A stretch of 21,768 bases of DNA from an uncultured Collinsella sp. (GTDB taxonomy: Bacteria; Actinomycetota; Coriobacteriia; Coriobacteriales; Coriobacteriaceae), in contig CAUGGC010000032.1 in the NCBI GenBank assembly GCA_959599095.1, positions 1 through 21,768 on the forward strand, in the 5' to 3' direction. Under the pieces are notes generated by a model. The model worked only from the letters and a program-made list of their open reading frames with translations. It did no database searches and was not told the origin of the DNA. The position numbers and the translations under genes were made by a program. This document shows, in pieces, positions 7,339-14,235 of the stretch; positions within the stretch are counted from its first letter, which is position 1, and each line of letters begins with the position of its first letter.

Positions 7339-8358
7339 GTGGGGACCGCGATCGACATGGCATTTGGCGGCGCGACGCTTGCCGCCTGCCCACTCTCGGC
7401 ACTGGTGCTCTCGTTTGCATTTTACGGGTTTTGCGGCTGGGCTTGGGAGTCGACAGTATGCGCCATGCTTAATCACGGACGATTTGCCAACAGCGGCTTT
7501 TTGCTGGGGCCGTGCTGCCCAATCTATGGCGCGGGCGGCATTGCCTGCTGGCTGCTGTTGCGCGGGATTCCGGATGCCTCGAGCCAGTTTGTCGCTGCAG
7601 CACTCGTATGCAGCGTGATTGAGTACAGCGTAGGCGTGCTGTTGGAAAAAACAACGGGCGCTCGCTTTTGGGACTATTCGCACCTGCCGTTTAACCTGCA
7701 CGGACGCATCTGCCTGTACTGGGCCTGCGCGTTTGGCCTGGGTGCGTTGTGCATTTGCCGTTTAGTGGAGCCGGCATTGCTGGGGCTGCTTGGCCATCTG
7801 CCGGTGCTGATTGTGCGGCTGTCCGCCTTTATCGTCGCGGTCGCGATGATGGTCGACGCAGTGTGCTCTTTGGCCAGCTGGCGCCGCCTGTCCGATCAGC
7901 TGGAGCGCGTTCGGGCCGACCTTGCCGACCGCATCAACGAATCGCTTGCCGATGCGTCCGACTCTATGCTCGAACGTATTCCCGATTCGGCAATCGACTC
8001 GGTGGCACAGACGCATATCCGCAGCCGTGCCGTTAACGCGTGGCTGGCCGAGCTGGGCGACGCGACACTCGATGCCCTTCGTGAGAAGGCTTCGATGCCG
8101 ACATTTATCTCGGATGGTGCTCGCGGCCTGGCACTTGCCGCCCGCCGCGTGGCCGATGCCGCGCCGAGCATGCCGCGTCCGTCGCTCGGTCGTCGCCTTG
8201 CCGGCAAGCGCATGAGCCGTCCGGTGCCAAGCGTGTCGCTCAGCCGACGCGACCTGCGCTTCTTCAATGCCTTCCCGCGCTTGCGCATCAACCGCTACGA
8301 GGGCGTCATCCGAGCTACCGACCTGCGCGACCGCGCCCGTGAGCTGTTCCGGCGCTAG
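7339..8358 (+). CDS. CmpB-type integral membrane protein (putative ABC-transporter type IV, PF06541)
   Basis: 339 residues from a GTG at 7339, preceded by GAGGAGAGGG. An ATG at 7357 is an alternative start. The N-terminal half (about 15-180) has five or so hydrophobic segments and the family's signatures: YGFCGWAWES, GFLLGPCCPIYG, VIEYSVGVLLEKTTGARFWDYS and LHGRICLYW. The C-terminal half (about 185-339) is soluble and rich in Arg, Asp and Ser, with predicted helices. The Pfam name is historical and no transport activity is established. It is translationally close to the HD-domain hydrolase, so the membrane protein may localise or regulate that enzyme (inference). No clear terminator follows. 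Confidence 0.85.
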   Translation: MGTAIDMAFGGATLAACPLSALVLSFAFYGFCGWAWESTVCAMLNHGRFANSGFLLGPCCPIYGAGGIACWLLLRGIPDASSQFVAAALVCSVIEYSVGVLLEKTTGARFWDYSHLPFNLHGRICLYWACAFGLGALCICRLVEPALLGLLGHLPVLIVRLSAFIVAVAMMVDAVCSLASWRRLSDQLERVRADLADRINESLADASDSMLERIPDSAIDSVAQTHIRSRAVNAWLAELGDATLDALREKASMPTFISDGARGLALAARRVADAAPSMPRPSLGRRLAGKRMSRPVPSVSLSRRDLRFFNAFPRLRINRYEGVIRATDLRDRARELFRR

Positions 8359-8422
8359 CCGGGACGGGGTGGGGCCGGCGCCTGCCGTTCTTGCGTTTCC
8401 CATTGGTTTCGCGTCCGTTGCC

Positions 8423-8454
8423 GCGCCGTTTCCAAGATTGCGGCGCCGTTTCCA
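8423..8454. promoter_or_regulatory. Tandem GCGCCGTTTCCA repeats upstream of amtB (possible regulator site)
   Basis: Two identical 12-mers GCGCCGTTTCCA at 8423-8434 and 8443-8454 are spaced exactly 20 bp apart, about two helical turns. A second pair of related words, ACAACGCCG and ACAACGTCG, follows at about 8459-8480. They lie 100-135 bp before the amtB start, where a nitrogen regulator would be expected. No known operator consensus is matched. Confidence 0.35.
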
Positions 8455-8556
8455 TTCGACAACGCCGCGTTTAACAACGTCGTATCTGGTCTACACCAGT
8501 TGCCCCTCGGCCGCATTATGGGCGCCGACAACGTTCATGCGACCAAGGGAGAGCGA

Positions 8557-9834
8557 ATGTACGATACGGGATCGACAACGTTTATGCTCATCTGCACCAT
8601 GCTCGTGTTTTTAATGACACCGGGTCTGGCGTTTTTCTATGGTGGCCTGTCTAGGCGCAAAAATGTCATCAACACCATGCTCATGTGCTTTGGCGCCATT
8701 GGCCTGGTTGGTGTGCTGTGGATTGTTGCCGGCTGGTCGCTGGCCTATGGCGGTGACGGCTCGAGTCCATTTATTGGAGGCCTTGACCAGCTGCTGTGCC
8801 TGCCGGTGCTCAACCAGGTGCTGCAGGCGGCCGAGGGCAGTGCCGCGGACGGTGCCGTCTACCCTCAGATCATTAACATTGCCTTTCAGATGGCGTTTGC
8901 CATGATCACGGACGCTATCGTTACGGGCAGCCTGGCCGGCCGCGTTAAGTTTGGCGCCATGACGGCTTTCCTGGGCATTTGGTTGCTCGTGGTCTATGCG
9001 CCGCTCGCCCACATGGTCTGGGGCGGCGAGGGCTCCTTTATCGGCGACATCATCGGCGCGCTCGACTTTGCCGGTGGCGACGTGGTGCACATCTCGTCCG
9101 GCCTTACGGGCCTGATTCTCTGCCTGATGCTCGGCCGTCGCCGCGGCTTTGGCATGATGAGCTACCGTCCGCATAACGTGCCGTTTGTGGCGCTGGGTGC
9201 CGGTCTGCTTTGGTTTGGTTGGTTTGGCTTTAACGGCGGCAGTGAGTTCAAGGCCGATGCCGTGGCCGCGCTTGCCATCCTCAACACTGTGACGGCCAGC
9301 GCGGCGGGTATGGTCTCGTGGCTCGCCGTCGAGCGCGTGCACACCGGTCGACCCACGCTGGTGGGTGCCAGCACCGGTCTGGTTGCGGGCCTTGTGGTGG
9401 TCACGCCCGGCGCGGGCTTTGTCGAACCGTGGGCAGCGCTGGTTATGGGCCTGATTGTCTCGCCCGTCTGCTACCTGGCTATCAGCCATCTTAAGACCAA
9501 GTTCGGCTACGACGATGCGCTCGATGCGTTCGGTTGCCATGGCATCGGCGGCATCTTGGGCGGCGTGCTCACGGGCCTGTTCTGTGTGCCGGAGCTTTCG
9601 TGGACCGGTAAGGGTGGACTGTTCTACACGGGCGACGTGTCGCTGCTGGTCTCGCAGATCCTGGGCATTGTGGTGACGGTCGCTATTGTGCTGGTGCTCG
9701 ATTTGGTGATCGCCGCGGTGGTCAAGGCGCTATTCCACGGCAGCCTGCGCGTGGACGAGGCCGACGAGGCGCTGGGCTTGGATGCGAGTCAACACGGCGA
9801 GAGCGCATATCCCTCCTTCTCGGGACTTGACTAG
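8557..9834 (+). CDS. amtB: Ammonium transporter (Amt/MEP/Rh family)
   Basis: 425 residues from the ATG at 8557, chosen because AAGGGAGAG lies just upstream. The upstream in-frame TTG (8500) and ATG (8518) have no such site. About eleven transmembrane helices fill the protein, which forms a trimeric ammonium channel in the membrane. The pore twin histidines are present as His178 (GDVVHISSG) and His328 (FGCHGIGG). The family signature NGGSEF and the start motif MTPGLAFFYGGLSRRKN are also present. The cytoplasmic C-terminus keeps an acidic-hydrophobic tail that in other species contacts PII. The PII gene lies 146 nt downstream, so the pair is a standard amtB-glnK nitrogen module, with an unusual hairpin between the two genes. 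Confidence 0.96.
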   Translation: MYDTGSTTFMLICTMLVFLMTPGLAFFYGGLSRRKNVINTMLMCFGAIGLVGVLWIVAGWSLAYGGDGSSPFIGGLDQLLCLPVLNQVLQAAEGSAADGAVYPQIINIAFQMAFAMITDAIVTGSLAGRVKFGAMTAFLGIWLLVVYAPLAHMVWGGEGSFIGDIIGALDFAGGDVVHISSGLTGLILCLMLGRRRGFGMMSYRPHNVPFVALGAGLLWFGWFGFNGGSEFKADAVAALAILNTVTASAAGMVSWLAVERVHTGRPTLVGASTGLVAGLVVVTPGAGFVEPWAALVMGLIVSPVCYLAISHLKTKFGYDDALDAFGCHGIGGILGGVLTGLFCVPELSWTGKGGLFYTGDVSLLVSQILGIVVTVAIVLVLDLVIAAVVKALFHGSLRVDEADEALGLDASQHGESAYPSFSGLD

Positions 9835-9838
9835 CGGC

Positions 9839-9932
9839 TTCCCCAGGCACCGCACCTTGGGTTTCAAACCGTCGCTTGCGTACAAAAGTACGCGGCGCTC
9901 CTCTTTCAACCCAATCTGCGGCACCTGGGAAA
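9839..9932. repeat. 94-nt imperfect palindrome between amtB and the PII gene
   Basis: Two 45-nt arms (9839-9883 and 9888-9932) are separated by AAAA. They pair in blocks: CCCAGG, CCGCA, TTGGGTT and a terminal GCGTAC/GTACGC at the loop, with mismatched 2-3-nt internal loops between. The register is exact with no gaps, which argues for real structure or a mobile palindromic repeat. It begins 4 nt after the amtB stop and ends 48 nt before the PII start. No U-run follows. Confidence 0.75.
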
Positions 9933-9980
9933 CCCGCGTCTCATGTAAAGGGATACGTTGATTATTGAGAGGAATTCATT

Positions 9981-10319
9981 ATGAAAAAGATCACGGCTAT
10001 CGTGCGCCAGGAAAAGCTTGAGGTTCTTAAAGACGCGCTGTTTGCTGCTGATGTTCGCGGTATGACTATCAACCAGGTGCAGGGCTGCGGCGCACAGCAT
10101 GGCTGGAAGGAATACGTGCGCGGCAACGAGTTGCTCGTCAACACGATCCCTAAGGTGCAGTTCACCCTCATCTGCGCCGATGAACATGTCGACGGCATTG
10201 TCGAGATTATCTGCAACGCCGCTCGCACCGGTGCCGTTGGAGACGGCAAGATTTGGGTCGAGCCGGTCGAGGAAGTCATCCGCATCCGTACCGGCGAACA
10301 CGGCCCCGCCGCGGTGTAG
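9981..10319 (+). CDS. glnK: Nitrogen regulatory protein PII
   Basis: 112 residues, the standard PII length. PII trimers sense ATP/ADP and 2-oxoglutarate and block the ammonium channel or steer nitrogen enzymes. The N-terminal MKKITAIVRQEKLEVLKDAL, Gln39, Lys58 of the PK motif, GDGKI and VIRIRTGE are all conserved, so effector binding looks intact. The T-loop is altered: QHGWKEYVRGNELLV has Leu at position 51, where most PII proteins have the Tyr that is uridylylated or adenylylated, and Val at position 46. A good ribosome binding site (GAGAGGAATTC) precedes the ATG. Pairing with amtB favours a GlnK name over GlnB. Covalent control is unlikely; channel control by effectors alone is inferred. 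Confidence 0.94.
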   Translation: MKKITAIVRQEKLEVLKDALFAADVRGMTINQVQGCGAQHGWKEYVRGNELLVNTIPKVQFTLICADEHVDGIVEIICNAARTGAVGDGKIWVEPVEEVIRIRTGEHGPAAV

Positions 10320-10393
10320 AATCGACCGTCTACCATCCGCAACGTTAAAATGCTGCAATGAGGCACAAGACTTGCGTTGTGGATGGACGGATT

Positions 10394-11056
10394 ATGGGTC
10401 GTAATAAATATCCCGAGGAGACTGTCGCGAAGATTCTCGACGCGGCGCTGGAGCTATTCTGCGTACAGGGTTATGAGGGGACGAGCATTCAAGACATCGT
10501 TGACCGCCTCGATGGCATGACCAAGGGTGCTGTCTATCATCACTTTAAGAGCAAAGAGGAGATTTTCAACGCCGCATTTGATCGGGCAACGGCTCCGATT
10601 GCTGAGCACCGTCGCGCGACACTCGGTGCTGGCAATATGACGGGAGCTCAAAAGCTCAAACGACTTTATGCGCCCGAGTCCGTCGTTCCGCAAATCGAGC
10701 TATGGGCTCGCATGCATCCTGCGGCAGATCCGGTAAAAAGCTCGCGGCTGCTGGCGATGCAGTACCAAGGTTCGTTTGACGAGTCGGCCGATGGCAATCT
10801 CTTGCCAGTAATCGAGGAGGGCATCGCCGACGGCTCCATTGCGTGCGAATGCCCGCGCGAAGCAGCGGAGGCCGTATCGTTGTTAGCGAATCTTTGGCTG
10901 CTGCCATTGTTCCGTCCGCTCGAGCCCAAGGAGCGAATGCTTGCTCGCGCACAATGTTTGGCGCAGATGGCGGCCGCGGTGGGGCTTGATTTGGGTAATG
11001 AAGTGCTCCAGACAACGGCCCAGATTTGGGACGTATGGAACCGTGCCGGGTGGTAA
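10394..11056 (+). CDS. TetR/AcrR-family transcriptional regulator
   Basis: 220 residues from the ATG at 10394. A longer frame opens at 10358, but the usual TetR N-terminus fits MGRNKYPEETVAKILDAALE. The DNA-binding helix-turn-helix is at about 18-50: CVQGYEGTSIQDIV, then GMTKGAVYHHFKSKEEIF. The C-terminal ligand domain is divergent and gives no ligand. The gene is followed by an operator-like palindrome, a terminator, a second palindrome and an MFS pump on the same strand. It therefore most likely represses the pump, and perhaps itself. Base composition is a little lower in GC than the neighbouring dehydratase gene, and the regulator-pump pair may have been acquired together (inference). Confidence 0.92.
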   Translation: MGRNKYPEETVAKILDAALELFCVQGYEGTSIQDIVDRLDGMTKGAVYHHFKSKEEIFNAAFDRATAPIAEHRRATLGAGNMTGAQKLKRLYAPESVVPQIELWARMHPAADPVKSSRLLAMQYQGSFDESADGNLLPVIEEGIADGSIACECPREAAEAVSLLANLWLLPLFRPLEPKERMLARAQCLAQMAAAVGLDLGNEVLQTTAQIWDVWNRAGW

Positions 11057-11057
11057 T

Positions 11058-11078
11058 ATAGATACCAACGGTATGTAA
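11058..11078. promoter_or_regulatory. Operator-like palindrome 1 (TetR site candidate)
   Basis: Half-sites ATAGATACC and GGTATGTAA flank the centre AAC, immediately after the tetR stop. Seven of nine bases in each half match the perfect palindrome at 11123-11143, which has the same AAC centre 65 bp away. Confidence 0.5.
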
Positions 11079-11089
11079 TTGATTTGTGA

Positions 11090-11111
11090 GGGTAGCCACG
11101 GCTGCCCTTTT
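11090..11111 (+). terminator. Short rho-independent terminator after the TetR gene
   Basis: GGGTAGC (11090-11096) pairs with GCTGCCC (11101-11107, one G-T pair) around the loop CACG, followed by TTTT. It separates the regulator transcript from the pump gene. Confidence 0.65.
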
Positions 11112-11122
11112 CAAGTCATTAA

Positions 11123-11143
11123 ATACATACTAACAGTATGTAT
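11123..11143. promoter_or_regulatory. Operator-like palindrome 2 upstream of the MFS gene
   Basis: Perfect 9-bp half-sites ATACATACT and AGTATGTAT around AAC end 14 nt before the MFS start codon. Size, symmetry and position fit a TetR operator that would block the pump promoter or early transcription. Confidence 0.75.
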
Positions 11144-11157
11144 TTGGGGGCAGGCTT

Positions 11158-12420
11158 ATGGCTGGGATGCGAAGAATTAGCGTTTCATTGGCGCCAAAAA
11201 CAGTGCGATCTATCAGGCTATTTGGTCTTCTTGTTGCACAGCTGTGTGCGTATTCGATGCTGTCGGCACTGTGCTTTGCATGTCCGCTTTACTTGTTCGA
11301 TTGCAGCGGCTCCTCAACGTTATATGGCGCCGTCGCGGCGATAGCGTTCATACCGGGCGTGCTCGCGACTCCGGTTGGCGGGATTTTGGCGGATCGGGGA
11401 AGACATTGCGGGGTTCTTGTGGTACTCGGCATTGTTCTGATGGTTGCATCACTGCTGTTTATCCCCATGAAGCGTTCGCTGCCTCTGGCGGTTGTCGTGG
11501 CAGCAATGCTTTGCGTCCAATATGGCATCCAATCGCTGCTGAAACCGATGCTTCAAATTGAGGCGGTGCGCATGACGGGCCAAGAAAAGGTTGAGCGTGC
11601 CACTGCGTTGGTCTCGCAGATAATCATGATGAGCAATATCTTGGGGCCTGTAGTCGGGACGGCAGTCTATGGGTGCTTTGGTATTGATACTCTATGCGAA
11701 ACCGCGGCGTTGACGTTTACGATTTCAGCCCTGCTGTTCGGGGGCGCACTCAAGCAAAATGCCTCATCTGAAACGATGGGAGACGGCGCGACTCGTACGA
11801 CACGCCGAAAGGATTTTCGGGAGTTGATTCGGTACCTGTCTCAAAATGCATCATTGGTCGCTGTGATTTTGCTTGCGGCAGTTTTGAACCTTGCGTTGGT
11901 TGGGCTAACGATTGGCGCTCCCATTATTGTTACAAAGCATCTCGGCATGCAATCGTCCTGCGTTGGGATAGTTGAGGTTGCTCTGGGCCTGGGTGGTCTT
12001 ACCGGCAGTGGCTTGGTCGGCATTTGGCCGCATCGTTTTTCTTTCAATGGCATATGCCGATATGTTGCGATGATCTGTTTTGGAGTCGCGCCGATTATTG
12101 TTACGCTGTTGTTCGGCGTAGATGTATGCGTGTTCACCGTGTTTGCGGTTGGTTCGGCATGGGTCATGGTGTGGGCGAGCATTACGTCGGTTGAAATCAT
12201 CGCGTTTGTTCAGCGGGTAGCGCCGACTGAGCTCTGCGGAAAAGTGCTTTCGGTCGTTTACATGGTCCTTTCCTGCGCAACGCCTATCGGCCAATTGACG
12301 TACGGGGTTGCATATGATCGATGGACACCGGCGATTGTATTCGCAGCCATGTTGGCGGTGCTGACGTTGACGACGGCTCTGTTTTATCGGCTGAAAAATC
12401 GATTGCGGCGATTGTCTTAA
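11158..12420 (+). CDS. MFS transporter (drug-efflux-like)
   Basis: 420 residues with about twelve hydrophobic helices in two halves, separated by a charged loop near residues 195-225. The MFS motif A is present as GGILADRGRH between helices 2 and 3, and GPVVGTAVYG resembles the motif C region of exporters. The protein should be a proton-driven exporter in the membrane; the substrate is not readable. The ribosome binding site is weak (GGGGGCAGG). It lies downstream of a TetR gene and carries a perfect palindromic operator just before its start, a classical efflux pump under local repression. No intrinsic terminator follows; the inverted repeat at 12481-12536 may take that place. Confidence 0.9.
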   Translation: MAGMRRISVSLAPKTVRSIRLFGLLVAQLCAYSMLSALCFACPLYLFDCSGSSTLYGAVAAIAFIPGVLATPVGGILADRGRHCGVLVVLGIVLMVASLLFIPMKRSLPLAVVVAAMLCVQYGIQSLLKPMLQIEAVRMTGQEKVERATALVSQIIMMSNILGPVVGTAVYGCFGIDTLCETAALTFTISALLFGGALKQNASSETMGDGATRTTRRKDFRELIRYLSQNASLVAVILLAAVLNLALVGLTIGAPIIVTKHLGMQSSCVGIVEVALGLGGLTGSGLVGIWPHRFSFNGICRYVAMICFGVAPIIVTLLFGVDVCVFTVFAVGSAWVMVWASITSVEIIAFVQRVAPTELCGKVLSVVYMVLSCATPIGQLTYGVAYDRWTPAIVFAAMLAVLTLTTALFYRLKNRLRRLS

Positions 12421-12479
12421 CGCGCTGGGGCACCGTGAATTTGTGAAGGCGGTGGTACGCCGCGCCGGGACGGCATTGT

Positions 12480-12507
12480 TTGGACATGCCTCTCCTTCGT
12501 CTACAAT
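12480..12507 (+). promoter_or_regulatory. Promoter of the HAD phosphatase gene, at the loop of an inverted repeat
   Basis: -35 TTGGAC (12480-12485), a 16-nt spacer and -10 TACAAT (12502-12507) place the start near 12514. That falls just before the right arm of the 22-bp inverted repeat, so transcripts from this promoter would lack the left arm. Confidence 0.6.
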
Positions 12508-12536
12508 ATCGGGCAGACGAAGGAGAGGCATGTCCA
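12481..12536. repeat. Perfect 22-bp inverted repeat spanning the HAD ribosome binding site and start codon
   Basis: Arms 12481-12502 and 12515-12536 are exact reverse complements, with a 12-nt loop (ACAATATCGGGC). The right arm contains GAAGGAGAGGC and the ATG at 12530. In a read-through mRNA from the MFS gene both arms are present and would bury the ribosome binding site. In mRNA from the local promoter only the right arm is made. Confidence 0.9.
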
Positions 12537-13393
12537 TGATCAAGATGTTCGCGAGTGACTTAGACGGAACGCTGCTGAACGCCCTGCACGAGGCGGATGG
12601 GACCATCCGCCGCGCCATTCGCGAGCTGACTGAGGCTGGCCTGCACGTGGTTCCCGCGACTGGACGCTCGACGTTGCCGATCGGCGAGCATGGCTTTACG
12701 GGCTTGGCGCTTGACGCCTGCTGCTCCAATGGATCCATCGTGCGCGACAGCCATGGCGAGGTGCTCAAGACTTGGACCATCGATCCGCAGGTCACTGAGG
12801 AACTGCTCAAGGCGTTCCCGGACATTTGCTTTGATTGTTCCACGCCCGATGGCATGTACTCGAGCGGTTCGTTCGAGATGCATCAGGCGGGCTTTAAAAA
12901 GGACAGTCCCATCAAGCGCATCGTGATGCGCGGCATGCGTGCGCGCGGCGGGTATCACGAGGAGCAGTATTTCGACCAGTCGATCGGTGACATCCTGCGC
13001 CACGATGTATGCAAGATCAATTGTCGCGTGACCTCGCCCGAGCTGGAGCGTGACCTTAAGGCCTATCTTGCCGAGCGCTCGGACCGTGTGGTCAACGCGC
13101 CGTTCGATCCGGTGATGTTCGAGATCACGGACGTGGCATGCAACAAGGGCGAGAGCGTGGCCTGGCTGGCGGGTTACTACGGCATTGCCGAGGACGAGGT
13201 CGCGGTCTACGGCGACGGCGGCAACGACATCGCCATGCTCAAGCGTTTCCGCCACAGCTACGCGACCAAAAACGCAAGCGATGCAGCCAAGGCCGCCGCG
13301 AGCGCGACCATCGGCAGCTGCATGGTCCACGCCGTCCCCAAACACATGCTCGCCACCATGCACAAGCAAAACTCCCGCACCATCATCGAATAA
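12530..13393 (+). CDS. Cof-type HAD-IIB hydrolase (sugar/nucleotide phosphatase-like)
   Basis: 287 residues from the ATG at 12530, preceded by GAAGGAG. The in-frame start at 12443 is rejected because it has no ribosome binding site and adds 29 atypical residues. HAD motif I is DLDGTLL with nucleophile Asp10 and acid/base Asp12; motif IV is GDGGNDIAML (228-237). The cap between them is the IIB type found in Cof/YidA phosphatases. Such enzymes act in the cytoplasm on small phosphorylated metabolites with broad specificity. The gene stands alone, with its own promoter and a start embedded in a long inverted repeat. A short GGGACA palindrome follows the stop. Confidence 0.93.
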   Translation: MSMIKMFASDLDGTLLNALHEADGTIRRAIRELTEAGLHVVPATGRSTLPIGEHGFTGLALDACCSNGSIVRDSHGEVLKTWTIDPQVTEELLKAFPDICFDCSTPDGMYSSGSFEMHQAGFKKDSPIKRIVMRGMRARGGYHEEQYFDQSIGDILRHDVCKINCRVTSPELERDLKAYLAERSDRVVNAPFDPVMFEITDVACNKGESVAWLAGYYGIAEDEVAVYGDGGNDIAMLKRFRHSYATKNASDAAKAAASATIGSCMVHAVPKHMLATMHKQNSRTIIE

Positions 13394-13415
13394 GGGACAA
13401 AGGGACAGTCCCTTT
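13392..13415. repeat. GGGACA direct repeat plus 17-bp palindrome (REP-like, or weak hairpin)
   Basis: AAGGGACA occurs twice in tandem (13392-13399 and 13400-13407). The second copy forms a palindrome AAAGGGAC-A-GTCCCTTT at 13399-13415. It overlaps the HAD stop codon. No T-run follows the stem, so a repeat element is as likely as a terminator. Confidence 0.55.
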
Positions 13416-13447
13416 GCCACAATCTAAATATTGCCTTTACGTGTTGA

Positions 13448-13484
13448 TGCACACGGTGTGCAATAATACTCGCACTGTGCAATA
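13448..13484. promoter_or_regulatory. Operator-like palindromes upstream of the second TetR gene
   Basis: A perfect palindrome TGCACAC-G-GTGTGCA (13448-13462) and a shorter GCAC-T-GTGC (13472-13480) share the word TGTGCAATA (13457-13465, 13476-13484). TTGATG at 13444 and TAATAC at 13464 are possible promoter boxes overlapping the palindromes. Binding by the adjacent regulator is inferred. Confidence 0.55.
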
Positions 13485-13513
13485 GCGCACGGACTGAGTA
13501 ACAAGGAGGACGC

Positions 13514-14224
13514 TTGTCCCAGCTCGAGAAATGCGATCGCCGGTCCCTTCGCTCGCAGCGTGCCCTTCGCCAGGCGCTTGCCAGCGAGCTTGCCGAAAGC
13601 GGCGACCTTTCGCGCATTAACGTCGCGTCGCTCACCGAGCGCGCCGGTCTTACACGCCGCACGTTCTATTCGCACTACCGCGATATCCCCGACTTTATCA
13701 GCCAGATCGAGGACGGCCTGCTTGCCGAGATTCGCGAGCGGGTGGAGCTTATCACCGCAGCTCAATTACCCGATCTTTATCGCAATATCGACGAGCTCGA
13801 GCCGGCACCCGGTTCGGTTGAGCTGCTTCGCTATCTTGCGGCTAATCGCGACCTTATCGGGGCCCTGCTGGGCCCGGGCGGCGACCCCGCCTTTATTAAA
13901 AAGATTATCGACACCGCGCGTGAGGCTGTGGTGCCGCGTGCACAGACGGGCATTTTGGGCTTGGCGCTGGGCACCTTCTTTGACTACTACGTCACCTATG
14001 TCGTGAGTGCTGAGGTCGGCATGATCCAACGTTGGTTTGAGCGTGACCTTTCTGAATCGCCCGAGACCATGGCGCGCATTATGACGGTCATCGCCTTTGT
14101 GCGCCCCGGCGACCTGTATGGCCAACCCATCGATATCAACGTGCCGGAATACGGCATGAAGCTATTGAATCTGCAGCTCGAGGACGCGGTCGACACCACC
14201 GCAACCGTCGAGTCCAACAACTAA
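13514..14224 (+). CDS. TetR-type transcriptional regulator next to the activase fusion
   Basis: 236 residues from a TTG start at 13514, preceded by AAGGAGGA. No ATG in this frame has a better ribosome binding site. The helix-turn-helix is at about 34-62 (SRINVASLTERAGLTRRTFYSHY) and fits the TetR fold. The C-terminal half resembles the generic TetR ligand domain with FFDYYVTYVVSAEVGMIQRW, seen in many Firmicute-type regulators. The stop is 11 nt from the start of the giant activase gene, so both are on one mRNA. Palindromes about 30-65 bp upstream are likely autoregulatory sites. The natural ligand could be an acyl-CoA or hydroxy acid handled by the neighbour; this is speculation from context. 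Confidence 0.88.
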   Translation: MSQLEKCDRRSLRSQRALRQALASELAESGDLSRINVASLTERAGLTRRTFYSHYRDIPDFISQIEDGLLAEIRERVELITAAQLPDLYRNIDELEPAPGSVELLRYLAANRDLIGALLGPGGDPAFIKKIIDTAREAVVPRAQTGILGLALGTFFDYYVTYVVSAEVGMIQRWFERDLSESPETMARIMTVIAFVRPGDLYGQPIDINVPEYGMKLLNLQLEDAVDTTATVESNN

Positions 14225-14235
14225 GAGGAGAGACA

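Noticed and set aside
6580..7701. A 373-codon minus-strand frame across the HD and CmpB genes
   Set aside because: It spans an intergenic region and two convincing plus-strand genes, and shows no domain or ribosome binding site.
8336..8392. GGCGCC-containing hairpin after the CmpB gene as a terminator
   Set aside because: The pairing relies on short self-complementary words, and no T-run follows.
8500..8556. Upstream TTG/ATG starts for the ammonium channel
   Set aside because: The ATG at 8557 has AAGGGAGAG at proper spacing and gives the normal family N-terminus.
12443..12529. An earlier in-frame start for the HAD phosphatase
   Set aside because: There is no ribosome binding site; the ATG at 12530 has GAAGGAG and begins directly before the HAD motif I region.
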